This document shows, in pieces, positions 53,246-61,891 of a stretch of 64,000 nt of DNA (position 1 is the stretch's first letter; every line of letters begins with the position of its first letter). Origin of the DNA: Geodermatophilus sp. TF02-6 (lineage in GTDB: Bacteria; Actinomycetota; Actinomycetes; Mycobacteriales; Geodermatophilaceae); NCBI RefSeq assembly GCF_003319115.1, contig NZ_QOHF01000018.1:42410-106409 (forward strand), written 5' to 3'. Under the pieces are notes generated by a model. It was not told the DNA's origin. It ran no database searches and saw only the letters and a list, made by a program, of their open reading frames with translations. The translations under genes were made by a program, and so were the position numbers.

Positions 53246-53677
53246 GTGCACATCAACCAGCTGCTCCGCCGCAAGGGAGCCGACGTCGCCACCGTCGACG
53301 CCTCCGCCAGCGTCCGCACCGCGCTCGCGCTGCTCGCCGAGCACGGCATCGGCGCGCTGGTCGTCTCCGCCGACGGGCACACCGTCGACGGCATCGTCTC
53401 CGAGCGGGACGTCGTCCGCGCGCTGCACCAGCGTGGCGCCGGGCTGCTCGCCGACCCGGTGTCCAGCGTGATGACCGCCGAGGTGCACACCTGCCGCCCC
53501 GTGGCCGGGGTGGAGGAGCTGGCCCGCACGATGACCGAGCACCGGGTGCGGCACGTCCCGGTGGTGGACGGCGGGGTGCTGGTCGGGATCGTCTCGATCG
53601 GGGACGTCGTCAAGGCCCGGCTGGACCAGCTGGAGGACGAGCGCGCCCAGCTGGTCGACTACATCCAGACCGGGTGA
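53246..53677 (+). CDS. CBS-pair domain protein
   Basis: A 143-aa protein consisting of two CBS motifs: ASVRTALALLAEHGIGALVV with DGIVSERDVVRALH, and VEELARTMTEHRVRHVPVVD with LVGIVSIGDVVKARLDQL. Such stand-alone pairs bind adenine nucleotides and sense energy state. GTG 53246 follows GGAGG. It is followed by an intergenic hairpin repeat. Confidence 0.9.
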   Translation: MHINQLLRRKGADVATVDASASVRTALALLAEHGIGALVVSADGHTVDGIVSERDVVRALHQRGAGLLADPVSSVMTAEVHTCRPVAGVEELARTMTEHRVRHVPVVDGGVLVGIVSIGDVVKARLDQLEDERAQLVDYIQTG

Positions 53678-53740
53678 GGACCCCGGCCCGCTTGCAGGGG
53701 CCCGCCGGGAGCTTGCGAGCGGTGGGGAGCAAGGGGGTCC
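53678..53740. repeat. Intergenic palindromic repeat, copy 3 (terminator-like)
   Basis: GGACCCC (53678-53684) pairs with GGGGTCC (53734-53740), and CTTGC (53691-53695) with GCAAG (53729-53733). The core 53703-53723 resembles copies 1 and 2 with a few substitutions. It directly follows the CBS gene stop. Confidence 0.6.
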
Positions 53741-53834
53741 TTGTTCCGCCACTCGCAAGCTCGCGGCGGTGCCCTGGAGGGGGCTGCTCGGGGCTCGGGG
53801 ACGCCGAGGAGGCGCCCGGGCGTACGGTGCCCCG

Positions 53835-54752
53835 GTGGACGAGCGGCGGTCGGGGGTCGCCTCCGGGTTGGCCGCCTACGGCCTCTGGGGCCTGTTCCCC
53901 CTCTACTTCCCCCTGCTGGAACCGGCCGGCGGGGTGGAGATCGTGGCCCACCGGGTGGTCTGGTCGCTGGTCTTCGTCGCCGTCCTGCTGACCGCGCGGC
54001 GCCGCTGGGCGCTCGTCCGCGCGGCGGTCACCGACCGGCGCACGCTGCTGGTCCTCCTCGGCGCGGCGGTGCTCATCGCGGCCAACTGGCTGGTCTTCGT
54101 CTACGGCGTCAACTCCGGTCACGTGGTGGAGACCTCGCTCGGCTACTTCATCAACCCGCTGGTCAGCGTGCTGCTCGGCGTGGTGGTGTTCACCGAGCGG
54201 CTGCGCCCGCTGCAGTGGGTGGCCGTCGGCACCGCCGGGGTCGCCGTGGCGGTGCTGACCGTCGACTACGGCCGTCCGCCGTGGATCGCCCTCACCCTGG
54301 CCGCCACCTTCGGCCTCTACGGGCTGATGAAGAAGCTGGTGCGGGTCGAGGCGGCGCCGGGGCTGTTCGTGGAGACGGCGCTGGTCGTCGTCCCCGCACT
54401 GGCCGCGCTGGCCGTGCTGCACGCGCGGGGGGAGGCGACCGCCGGCAGCGCCGGGGTCGGGCACCTGCTGCTGCTCATGAGCTCCGGGGTGGCGACCGCC
54501 GTCCCGCTGCTGCTGTTCGCCGCCGCGACCCGACGGATCCCGCTGTCCACGGTCGGGCTGCTGCAGTACCTCACCCCGCTCATGCAGCTGGCGATCGGGG
54601 TGTTCGTCTACTCCGAGCCGATGCCGCCGGCGCGGCTGGCCGGCTTCGTCATCGTGTGGATCGCCCTCGCGGTGTTCACCGTCGACAGCCTGCGCCAGGC
54701 CCGCGCCGGAGCCCGCCGGCGGTCGGCGCAGGAGGCGCCGGCGTCGGTCTGA
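53835..54752 (+). CDS. rarD: EamA-family transporter RarD
   Basis: A 305-aa DMT transporter of the RarD type with ten hydrophobic segments. It begins SGVASGLAAYGLWGLFPLYF, has VEIVAHRVVWSLVFVAVLLT and LIAANWLVFVYGVNSGHVVE, and the second-half TVGLLQYLTPLMQLAIGVFV, all strong RarD signatures. GTG 53835 precedes DERRSG and fits family length. Substrate is unknown (RarD was first linked to chloramphenicol sensitivity). Confidence 0.9.
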   Translation: MDERRSGVASGLAAYGLWGLFPLYFPLLEPAGGVEIVAHRVVWSLVFVAVLLTARRRWALVRAAVTDRRTLLVLLGAAVLIAANWLVFVYGVNSGHVVETSLGYFINPLVSVLLGVVVFTERLRPLQWVAVGTAGVAVAVLTVDYGRPPWIALTLAATFGLYGLMKKLVRVEAAPGLFVETALVVVPALAALAVLHARGEATAGSAGVGHLLLLMSSGVATAVPLLLFAAATRRIPLSTVGLLQYLTPLMQLAIGVFVYSEPMPPARLAGFVIVWIALAVFTVDSLRQARAGARRRSAQEAPASV

Positions 54753-54840
54753 CGGCCCGGGCGGTGCGGGCCACGAGGCGGCCCGGGACGTCGGTGGTCG
54801 GGACTACCGTCGCAGGTGTCACCCGACAGGAGGAAACCCG

Positions 54841-55212
54841 ATGTCCGCCGACCCAGCTCCCGCGGTCTCCCCGCCGGGGGGCGAGGTGCCTCTTCCCCCG
54901 GCTCCCGACGTCCCCGCCGCCCAGGTCCCCGACGAACCCGCCCCGCGGCCGGGCGGTCTCACCCGCCGCGAGCACGACGTGCTCGCCTTCGAGCGCCAGT
55001 GGTGGCGCCGGCCCGGCGCCAAGGAGACGGCGATCCGTGACCGGTTCGGCCTGGCGCCGGTCCGCTACTACCAGGTGCTCAACGCGCTGGTCGACCGGCC
55101 GGCGGCGCTCGAGGCCGACCCGCTGCTCGTGCGGCGCCTGCGCCGGCTGCGCGCCGCGCGGGGACACCGGCGATCGGCGCAGGTCCTGGGCAACGAGGGG
55201 CGCGGCGTCTAG
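54841..55212 (+). CDS. DUF3263 domain protein
   Basis: A 123-aa actinobacterial protein with a Pro-rich N-terminal 40 residues and a helix-turn-helix-like core: LTRREHDVLAFERQWWRRPG, then KETAIRDRFGLAPVRYYQVL and ALVDRPAALEADPLLVRRLR. This family often precedes a LytR C-terminal-domain gene, as here. ATG 54841 follows GACAGGAGG. A DNA-binding role is plausible but unproven. Confidence 0.88.
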   Translation: MSADPAPAVSPPGGEVPLPPAPDVPAAQVPDEPAPRPGGLTRREHDVLAFERQWWRRPGAKETAIRDRFGLAPVRYYQVLNALVDRPAALEADPLLVRRLRRLRAARGHRRSAQVLGNEGRGV

Positions 55213-55223
55213 ATTCGCTCACC

Positions 55224-56957
55224 GTGGGCAAGCACGCGGCGCCGAACGGTGACGTACCGGACCGGGGGAGCGTCCAGCTCCCCCATGGCCGCCGCCGCAC
55301 GGACGTCGCCGCGAGCGGCCGCCCGACCGACCTCGACCCGAGCGACTCCCCGACGGCGCCCAACCGCAGCCGCGCCGACCGGCGGCGCGACGGCCTGCTG
55401 GACGCGGGCGAGGACCCGGGCCGCCGGCGCCCCGCGCAGCCCCGCCCCGTCCCGCCGGGCACGCCGCGCACCGGCGCCCCCGGCTCCGCGCGCCCGGCCG
55501 TCCCCGCCTCCCCGCCGGCCGCTGCCGCCGGGACGCCGCGCGGCGGCGGTCCGGCCCGTCCCGCGGCACCGGTCCGGCCGGTCCCCGCTCCGCCCGTGCC
55601 GGTCCCGGTCGGCTCCGCGCCGGCCCCTGCCCCTGCCGCGCCGGTCTCCGCGCGCCCGGGGCCGGCTCCCGCCCGACCGGCCGCGCGCCCCCGGTCCCCG
55701 GAGCCGGCGCCGCAGACCCGCCTGCGCCTGCCGGTCCCACCGCCCGCCGCGGCTGAGCCCGCCGCGCCGGCCGCCCCGCGCACCACCGTGGCCCCGTTCC
55801 AGGCGGTGCCCACCCCCGACTCCGGCGGCGACGGGCCGACCGCCGAGCCAGCCGGCCGGGCGGAGGCCCTCGGCCGGGACCCCGTCGACCCGGAGGTCCT
55901 CGGCCGCAGCCCCGGACACGCGATCCGCCCGGAGGCGGCCGGCACCGGCCCGGGCGGCTCCCCCGTGCCGACCGCGCACCCGGCCGAGCCGGGTCCGGGA
56001 GCCGAGCCGTCCTGGCGTTCCGGGAGCCCCTCGGCCGCGCCGGGCTACCGGGACTGGACCAGCCCCTCCCGCACCCGCGACCAGGCACCTCCCGACCAGG
56101 CACTCCTGGACCAGGCGCCTCCGGCCACCACCGCCATCCCCGACCGCCCGGCCGGGGCGCGCCGGGCGGTCGCCCCGGCGACCGCGGCGATCCCCGACCG
56201 GGCACCGGCCGGACGAGGGCTGGCCGACGACGAGGACGACGAGCGCGCCGACCCCTCCCCGGACCGCGACCGCGTGGCCCGCAGCGGTCCGGACACCGGC
56301 AGCTCCACCGGCGTCGTCGGCGGCCGCGCCGCCGCCCGGGCCGAGCGGCAGGCGGCCGAGGCCGAGCGCCGGCGCGCCGCCCGTCGCAGCGGCGCTCCAG
56401 CCCCCCGCACCGACGAGGACGGGGACGGCCGCCGCGGCACCGGCGTGCGCCGCGCCGCCACCGGGCTGCTGGCCGTGGCCGTCATCGCCCTGGTCGTGCT
56501 CGGGGTCTACTCGTTCACGTCGCCGCAGGCGGAGGAGGCCGCCCGCGCCCGCGCGGCCGAGGCTGCCCCGACGTCCTCGGCCGTCGCCGCGCCCAGCTCG
56601 GTCCTGCCGCCGCTGGAGGTGTCGCCGCTGCCACCGGTCGACGCGGCGGCGGCCACGCCGGTGCGCGTCCCGGTGACCGTGCTCAACGCCACCGGGGTCC
56701 CCGGCCTGGCCGCCGCCATCGTCGCCCAGCTCGGCACCCAGGGCTGGCAGTCGCCCGGCGTCGGGCAGTACCAGGGCGGGGACGTCGCGGTCACCACCGT
56801 CTACTACGCCGAGGGCGACGAGACCCAGCGCCAGGCCGCGCTGCAGCTGATGGAGCAGTTCCCGCAGATCACCGGCCCAGGAGTGCGCTTCTTCGACGTC
56901 CCGGACGTCGCCGAGCCCGGTCTCGTGGTGGTGGCCACCGGCGAGTGGCGGCCCTGA
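55224..56957 (+). CDS. Membrane-anchored LytR C-terminal domain protein with long disordered N terminus
   Basis: A 577-aa protein. Residues 1-410 are Pro/Ala/Arg-rich and probably disordered; one membrane segment lies at about 414-432 (LLAVAVIALVVLGVYSF); the LytR_C domain follows from about 481 (VRVPVTVLNATGVPGLAAAI, ending VPDVAEPGLVVVATGE). LytR_C domains are found in cell-wall glycopolymer ligase systems, but the catalytic LCP domain is absent. GTG 55224 is 11 bases after the DUF3263 stop. Its 3' end overlaps the next gene by 13 bases. Confidence 0.85.
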   Translation: MGKHAAPNGDVPDRGSVQLPHGRRRTDVAASGRPTDLDPSDSPTAPNRSRADRRRDGLLDAGEDPGRRRPAQPRPVPPGTPRTGAPGSARPAVPASPPAAAAGTPRGGGPARPAAPVRPVPAPPVPVPVGSAPAPAPAAPVSARPGPAPARPAARPRSPEPAPQTRLRLPVPPPAAAEPAAPAAPRTTVAPFQAVPTPDSGGDGPTAEPAGRAEALGRDPVDPEVLGRSPGHAIRPEAAGTGPGGSPVPTAHPAEPGPGAEPSWRSGSPSAAPGYRDWTSPSRTRDQAPPDQALLDQAPPATTAIPDRPAGARRAVAPATAAIPDRAPAGRGLADDEDDERADPSPDRDRVARSGPDTGSSTGVVGGRAAARAERQAAEAERRRAARRSGAPAPRTDEDGDGRRGTGVRRAATGLLAVAVIALVVLGVYSFTSPQAEEAARARAAEAAPTSSAVAAPSSVLPPLEVSPLPPVDAAAATPVRVPVTVLNATGVPGLAAAIVAQLGTQGWQSPGVGQYQGGDVAVTTVYYAEGDETQRQAALQLMEQFPQITGPGVRFFDVPDVAEPGLVVVATGEWRP

Positions 56958-59920
56958 CCGCAGCCCGACCCGCCCGCGGCCACCGTCCCCGGAACCCCCG
57001 GGGGCGGTCGTCCGTTGGCCGCACCGTGCGTCCCGTTCGCGGGCCCGTGACCCGTCGCCCGCGCCCCGGCGCCCGCCCGACACCGGCCGCCCTGATCGTC
57101 CTGCTGCTCACCGGCGTCCTGCTGGCCGCCGCGCCCCCTGCGCCGGCCGCCGCGGCCGCGGACGTCGCCACCGAGGAGGCGATGGTCCCCTCCGGGTCGG
57201 GCGCCGACGCCGTCGAGCTCGACACCACCGTCTACGTCCCCGCGTCGGCCACCGCCGACGCCCCCGCGCCGGCCGTCGTCCTCGCCCACGGCTTCGGCGG
57301 CAGCAAGGACTCCGTCGCCGCCGACGCCCGCGACCTGGCCGGGCGCGGCTACGTCGTCCTCACCTACTCGGCGCGCGGGTTCGGGCGCAGCACCGGCCAG
57401 ATCGGGCTGGACGACCCGCGCTTCGAGGTCGCCGACCTGTCCACCCTGCTCGACCGGCTCGCCGCGCGCGACGACGTCCTCCTCGACGCCCCGGGCGACC
57501 CGCGGGTCGGCGTCGCCGGCGCCTCCTACGGCGGGGCGCTGGCCCTGCTCGCCGCCGGCCACGACCCCCGGGTCGACGCGATCGCCCCGCAGATCACCTG
57601 GAACTCGCTGACCGCGGCGCTGTTCCCCTCGCAGGTCGGCGCGGCCGACGAGCCGACCGTGGCGGCGACGCCGCAGGGCGACGGCGGGGTCTACAAGCGG
57701 CTGTGGTCGGGGCTGTTCTTCGGCGTCGGGTCGGCGCCCAGCGGCGGGCTGCTCGACGGCCTGGGTGGTGGGGACGGCGCGGCCGCGGCGCCCGGCGGTG
57801 CGCCCGCGTCCCTCCCGGTCGACCCCACCTCGGTCGACCCGCAGCAGGCCGAGCAGCTGCTCACCTGCGGGCGCTTCCGCGCCGACGTCTGCGCCGCCTA
57901 CCAGGCCGCCGCCGCCTCCGGGACGCTGACGCCCGAGGTCGCCGCCGTGCTCGACCGGAGCAGCCCGGCCGCCGTCCTGGACCGCATCCACGCGCCCACC
58001 CTGCTCGTCCAGGGCACCCAGGACTCGCTGTTCGGCCTCGGCCAGGCCGACGCCAACGCCCGTGGCATCGCCGCGAACGGCACCCCGGTCGAGGTCGTCT
58101 GGTACGCCGGCGGGCACGACGCCCAGGCGTCCGAGCGCACCACCGAGCGGCTGCGCGACCAGGTGGCCGGCTGGTTCGACCGGTACCTGCGGGGAGAGGG
58201 CACCGACCCGGGCACCGGTTTCGAGTTCCCCGCCCCCACCGGCCTGACCGGCGGGCTGGGCACCGCGCAGAGCAGCGTGCAGGGCGGCACCCCGACCGTC
58301 GTCGCCCCCGCCTACCCCGGCCTGGCCGGCGCCGCCCCGGCGGAGCGGCGGTCGATCGCCGTCGACGGGTCGGTGCAGCCGGTGGTGACCCCGGCGGGCG
58401 GCACACCCGCGGCGATCACGGTGGTGCCCGGGCTCGGCTCGCTCGGCTCGGCGCTGCCGGGCACCTCGGTCGAGATCCCCGGTCAGTTCGCCGCCTTCGC
58501 CAGCGACCCCCTCGACGCGGCCGTCGAGGTCGTCGGAGCGCCCACGGTCGACCTCGCCGTCGCCTCCTCCAGCGGGTCGGCGACCCTGTTCGCCAAGCTC
58601 TACGACGTCGGCCCCGACGGGCAGCAGACGCTGCCCTCGGGGCTGGTCGCGCCGCTGTCGCTCACCGGCCTGTCGGCCGACCCCACGGCACCGACCCGGG
58701 TGTCGGTGACCCTGCCGGCGATCGTGCACCGCTTCGAGGCCGGGCACACGATGCGGGTGGTCGTCTCCTCGACCGACCAGGCCTTCGCGCTGCCGGCGCA
58801 GTCCGCCGTCTACTCGGTCGCCCTGGCCGGTGGGGACGGCGCCGCGCTCAGCGTCCCCGAGGTCGCCGCGCGGGCGCAGGACACCGGCGGCACCTCCCGC
58901 TGGTGGGTGCTGCTCGGCGCCCTGGCCGCCCTCGGCCTGCTCGGCTGGGGCGCCGCCGTCCTGGAGGGGCGCCGGCGTCGTCGCCGGGTCTCGGCCGTCG
59001 AGCCCGACGGGGAGGACGTGCCGCTGCGCTTCACCGGCGTCACCAAGGCGTACAAGGACGGCTTCGTCGCCGTCCGCGACCTCTCCTTCGAGGTGCGCCG
59101 CGGCCAGGTGCTCGGCCTGCTCGGGCCCAACGGCGCGGGCAAGACGACGTCGCTGCGGATGCTCATGGGGCTGATCCGGCCGACGTCCGGGCGGATCACC
59201 GTCTTCGGCCACGAGGTCCGCCCCGGGGCGCCGGTGCTGTCCCGGCTGGGCTCGTTCGTCGAGGGCACCGGCCTGCAGCCGCACCTGTCCGGCCGGGACA
59301 ACCTGCGGCTGTACTGGGCCGCCACCGGCCGGCCGGCCGAGGACGCGCACCTGGAGGAGGCTCTCGAGGTCGCCGGCCTGGGTGCCGCCATCGACCGCCC
59401 GGTGCGCCGGTACAGCCAGGGCATGCGCCAGCGGGTGGCGATCGCCCAGGCCATGCTCGGCCTGCCCGACCTGCTGGTCCTCGACGAGCCGACCAACGGG
59501 CTGGACCCGCCGCAGATCCACGCGATGCGCGAGGTGCTGCGCTCCTACGCCGCGACCGGGCGCACGGTGATCGTCTCCAGCCACCTGCTGGCCGAGATCG
59601 AGCAGACCTGCAGCCACGTCGTCGTCATGGCCAAGGGGCAGAAGATCGCCCAGGGGACGGTGGAGGAGATCGTGGGCACCGGCGGCGCCGTGTCGGTGGG
59701 GCTGGCCGACGACGCGGACGCCGACCGCGCGGCCGCCGTCCTGCAGGGCCTGCCCGGGGTGACCGTCGAGCGCACCGACGAGGGGCTGGTCGCCGAGCTC
59801 GACGGCACGCCCCGAGCACGGGCGCTGCAGGCGCTGGTGGCCGCCGGCATCGAGGTGGACGCCTTCACCCCGCGGCGCCGGCTGGAGGACGCGTTCCTGG
59901 CACTGGTGGGGGAGGGCTGA
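56945..59920 (+). CDS. Fusion: exported alpha/beta hydrolase, membrane helix and ABC-transporter ATPase
   Basis: A 991-aa protein. Signal-like segment at about 47-71; S15-like alpha/beta hydrolase with nucleophile Ser near 195 (VAGASYGGALALL), Asp near 358 (GTQDSLFG) and His near 390 (AGGHDAQ); a C-terminal beta domain; a membrane helix near 652-673 (WVLLGALAALGLLGWGAAVL); then an ABC ATPase with Walker A GPNGAGKT (about 727), signature YSQGMRQR and Walker B LLVLDEPTNGLD. The order predicts the hydrolase outside and the ATPase inside. GTG 56945 overlaps the previous gene; GTG 57026 is an alternative start. Its permease follows. Confidence 0.85.
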   Translation: MAALTAARPARGHRPRNPRGRSSVGRTVRPVRGPVTRRPRPGARPTPAALIVLLLTGVLLAAAPPAPAAAAADVATEEAMVPSGSGADAVELDTTVYVPASATADAPAPAVVLAHGFGGSKDSVAADARDLAGRGYVVLTYSARGFGRSTGQIGLDDPRFEVADLSTLLDRLAARDDVLLDAPGDPRVGVAGASYGGALALLAAGHDPRVDAIAPQITWNSLTAALFPSQVGAADEPTVAATPQGDGGVYKRLWSGLFFGVGSAPSGGLLDGLGGGDGAAAAPGGAPASLPVDPTSVDPQQAEQLLTCGRFRADVCAAYQAAAASGTLTPEVAAVLDRSSPAAVLDRIHAPTLLVQGTQDSLFGLGQADANARGIAANGTPVEVVWYAGGHDAQASERTTERLRDQVAGWFDRYLRGEGTDPGTGFEFPAPTGLTGGLGTAQSSVQGGTPTVVAPAYPGLAGAAPAERRSIAVDGSVQPVVTPAGGTPAAITVVPGLGSLGSALPGTSVEIPGQFAAFASDPLDAAVEVVGAPTVDLAVASSSGSATLFAKLYDVGPDGQQTLPSGLVAPLSLTGLSADPTAPTRVSVTLPAIVHRFEAGHTMRVVVSSTDQAFALPAQSAVYSVALAGGDGAALSVPEVAARAQDTGGTSRWWVLLGALAALGLLGWGAAVLEGRRRRRRVSAVEPDGEDVPLRFTGVTKAYKDGFVAVRDLSFEVRRGQVLGLLGPNGAGKTTSLRMLMGLIRPTSGRITVFGHEVRPGAPVLSRLGSFVEGTGLQPHLSGRDNLRLYWAATGRPAEDAHLEEALEVAGLGAAIDRPVRRYSQGMRQRVAIAQAMLGLPDLLVLDEPTNGLDPPQIHAMREVLRSYAATGRTVIVSSHLLAEIEQTCSHVVVMAKGQKIAQGTVEEIVGTGGAVSVGLADDADADRAAAVLQGLPGVTVERTDEGLVAELDGTPRARALQALVAAGIEVDAFTPRRRLEDAFLALVGEG

Positions 59921-59925
59921 GCCCG

Positions 59926-60831
59926 ATGAGCACCGCACACGAAGGGGCCATTGTGGCCACAGAGGCCCCCCGGGCCGTGCAGGCGACCGGCGCGGTCGCC
60001 GGGTACCGGCCCGAGCGCACGCTGCGGCTGTCGGTGGAGCTGCGCCGGCAGTTCAAGCGGCGGCGCACCATCGGCGTCCTCGCCCTCATGGTGGCGCTGC
60101 CGCTGATCCTCATCGCCGCCCTGCAGCTGGGCGGCAGCGAGGACGCGCAGGCCAACAGCCGGATCAACCTGGTCGACGTGGCCACCGCCGGCGGGCTGAA
60201 CTTCACCCTGTTCGTGCTGTTCGCCACGACCAGCTTCTTCCTGGTCGTGGTCTACGCGCTGTTCTTCGGCGACACCGTGGCCGCCGAGGCGCAGTGGGGG
60301 TCGCTGCGCTACACGCTGGCCACCCCGGTGCCGCGGGCGCGGCTGCTGCGGCAGAAGTGGTACGCCGCGCTGCTGCTGTCGGTGGGCGCGCTGCTCACCC
60401 TGGTCCTGACCGCGCTCGTCGCCGGCAGCACCGCGTTCGGGTTCGCGCCCATCCAGACGCCGATCGGGGTGACCCTCGGACAGGCCGACGGGCTGCTGCG
60501 GCTGGCCGGGATGGTCGGCTACCTCGCCGTCCACCTGCTGGTCGTCGGCACGCTGGCGTTCTGGTTCTCCACGGTCACCGACGCGCCGCTGGCCGCCGTC
60601 GGGGGTGCGGTGTTCACCGTGTTCGTCTTCGCCATCCTCGACCAGGTCGAGCAGCTGGGCAGCATCCGCGACTTCTTCCCGACCGCGTACGAGTTCGCCT
60701 GGACCGACCTGCTGCAGACCCCGGTCGACTCCGGCGACCTGTTCCGCGGCGTCGTCCAGTCGCTGCTCTACGCGGCGGTCTTCACCGCGCTGGCGTTCCG
60801 CCACTTCGCCCGCCGCGACGTCACCTCCTGA
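59926..60831 (+). CDS. ABC-2-type transporter permease
   Basis: A 301-aa membrane protein with six hydrophobic segments, partner of the ATPase encoded just upstream (5-base gap). Key strings are RLSVELRRQFKRRRTIGVLA, WGSLRYTLATPVPRARLLRQKWYAA (split: the core is TPVPRARLLRQKW) and LAAVGGAVFTVFVFAILDQV. ABC-2 permeases with this layout export drugs, lipids or polysaccharides. Substrate unknown. Confidence 0.87.
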   Translation: MSTAHEGAIVATEAPRAVQATGAVAGYRPERTLRLSVELRRQFKRRRTIGVLALMVALPLILIAALQLGGSEDAQANSRINLVDVATAGGLNFTLFVLFATTSFFLVVVYALFFGDTVAAEAQWGSLRYTLATPVPRARLLRQKWYAALLLSVGALLTLVLTALVAGSTAFGFAPIQTPIGVTLGQADGLLRLAGMVGYLAVHLLVVGTLAFWFSTVTDAPLAAVGGAVFTVFVFAILDQVEQLGSIRDFFPTAYEFAWTDLLQTPVDSGDLFRGVVQSLLYAAVFTALAFRHFARRDVTS

Positions 60832-60886
60832 GCTGTAGCGGAGTGTGCGAGTGCGGGTTTCCTGTGCTCGCACACTCCGCTACAGC
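60832..60886. terminator. Perfect 20-bp-stem hairpin between convergent genes
   Basis: The arm 60832-60851 is perfectly complementary to 60867-60886, with a 15-base loop. It begins at the base after the permease stop, and its right arm contains the stop codon of the minus-strand HAD gene (60880-60882). It should terminate both transcripts. Confidence 0.85.
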
Positions 60887-61701
60887 GAGGCGCGGACGGC
60901 CTGCGCCCAGCCCTCGCCCATGGGCGCGTCGGTCACGGTCGCGTTGGGGACGGCGACCAGCAGGTCGGCCATCCCGTCGACGGTCGCCCCGTTGGCGGTG
61001 ATCCACAGCCGGTCGACCGCCGGCGCCATCTCCAGGTCGCTGACGCTGTCGCCGATGGCCACCGCGTCGTCCGGGGTGAGCCCGCGGCGCTCGAGGTCCC
61101 AGGCGATCGCCGCGCCCTTGGAGATGCCGCGCGGCATCAGGTGGTAGACCCGCGGCGGCAGCGCGTCGGCGGCCAGCGTCATGCGGGACGTCGCCGGGAT
61201 GGCGCCGTTGTCCTTGAGCGTCAGCCAGCCGAACCCGCGCTCGGCCAGGTCGGCGTCGACCGCCAGCGGGTCGACCCGGCCGCGCAGCAGCGCGTCGGTG
61301 ACGTGCGTGGCGTGCCAGGGTGCGTGCCACTCCAGCCGGCCGGGGTGGCGGGCCAGCAGCTGCTCCACGACGCCGGTCTCGGTCATGACCTCCATCGGTG
61401 TCCGCCCGGCGTGCTCGGCCGGCAGCCGGCCGGTCAGCCGGTGCACCCCGCGGCCGGCGTCCCAGCTGACCACCGAGCCCAGCTCGGCGATGGCGCCGTC
61501 GGCGGCGAAGATGCGGGCGGCCTCCACCACCTGCTCGAAGGTGCGCCCGCTGACCAGTACCAGCTCGATGCCGGCCCGGTGCAGGTCGAGCAGGGCCGCG
61601 GCCGGGTCGGCGGTGAGGTCGCGGTGCGCGGTGTGCCAGAACGAGCCCCGCGGGCCGACCATCGTGCCGTCGAGGTCGGTGTAGACGACGCGCGCGCTCA
61701 C
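60880..61701 (-). CDS. HAD-superfamily phosphatase (Cof/MPGP-like)
   Basis: A 273-aa C2-cap HAD hydrolase. Motif I is VYTDLDGTMVGP, motif II VLVSGRTFEQV, motif III Lys in RGISKGAAIAW, motif IV AIGDSVSDLEMAPAV. The cap resembles mannosyl-3-phosphoglycerate or sucrose-phosphate phosphatases. GTG 61701 is the likely start. It is divergent from threonine synthase. Substrate is not decidable. Confidence 0.85.
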   Translation of the reverse strand: MSARVVYTDLDGTMVGPRGSFWHTAHRDLTADPAAALLDLHRAGIELVLVSGRTFEQVVEAARIFAADGAIAELGSVVSWDAGRGVHRLTGRLPAEHAGRTPMEVMTETGVVEQLLARHPGRLEWHAPWHATHVTDALLRGRVDPLAVDADLAERGFGWLTLKDNGAIPATSRMTLAADALPPRVYHLMPRGISKGAAIAWDLERRGLTPDDAVAIGDSVSDLEMAPAVDRLWITANGATVDGMADLLVAVPNATVTDAPMGEGWAQAVRASL

Positions 61702-61762
61702 CGGCCCATCCTGGCCCGGGCCGGAGCGCTGTCGACCAGGTGGGTAGAGTCGGGCCGTTCCA

Positions 61763-61879
61763 CTCATCCAGAGGGGCAGAGGGACACGGCCCGGCGAAGC
61801 CCCGGCAACCGCCGCTCGCGCGGAAGGGTGCCAATTCCGTCCCGCGCGGCTCGACGGCCCGACGCGGGGAAGATGAGGA
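61763..61879 (+). ncRNA. SAM-I (S-box) riboswitch
   Basis: The leader has the S-box consensus in order: CTCATCCAGAGGGGCAGAGG (P1/P2 with the kink-turn), GGCCCGGCGAAGCCCCGGCA, AAGGGTGCCAATTCC (P3/P4 core), and closing GAAGATGAGGAG that pairs back with CTCATC to form P1. The 3' strand of P1 (GATGAG, 61872-61877) overlaps the first bases of the AGGAGGT ribosome site (61876-61882), so SAM binding would directly hide the site. It controls threonine synthase. Confidence 0.93.
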
Positions 61880-61891
61880 GGTAGTCGTCGC

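Noticed and set aside
56804..59938. Long minus-strand frame antisense to the hydrolase-ABC fusion
   Set aside because: Shadow of a GC-rich coding region; the plus strand has complete catalytic and Walker motifs.
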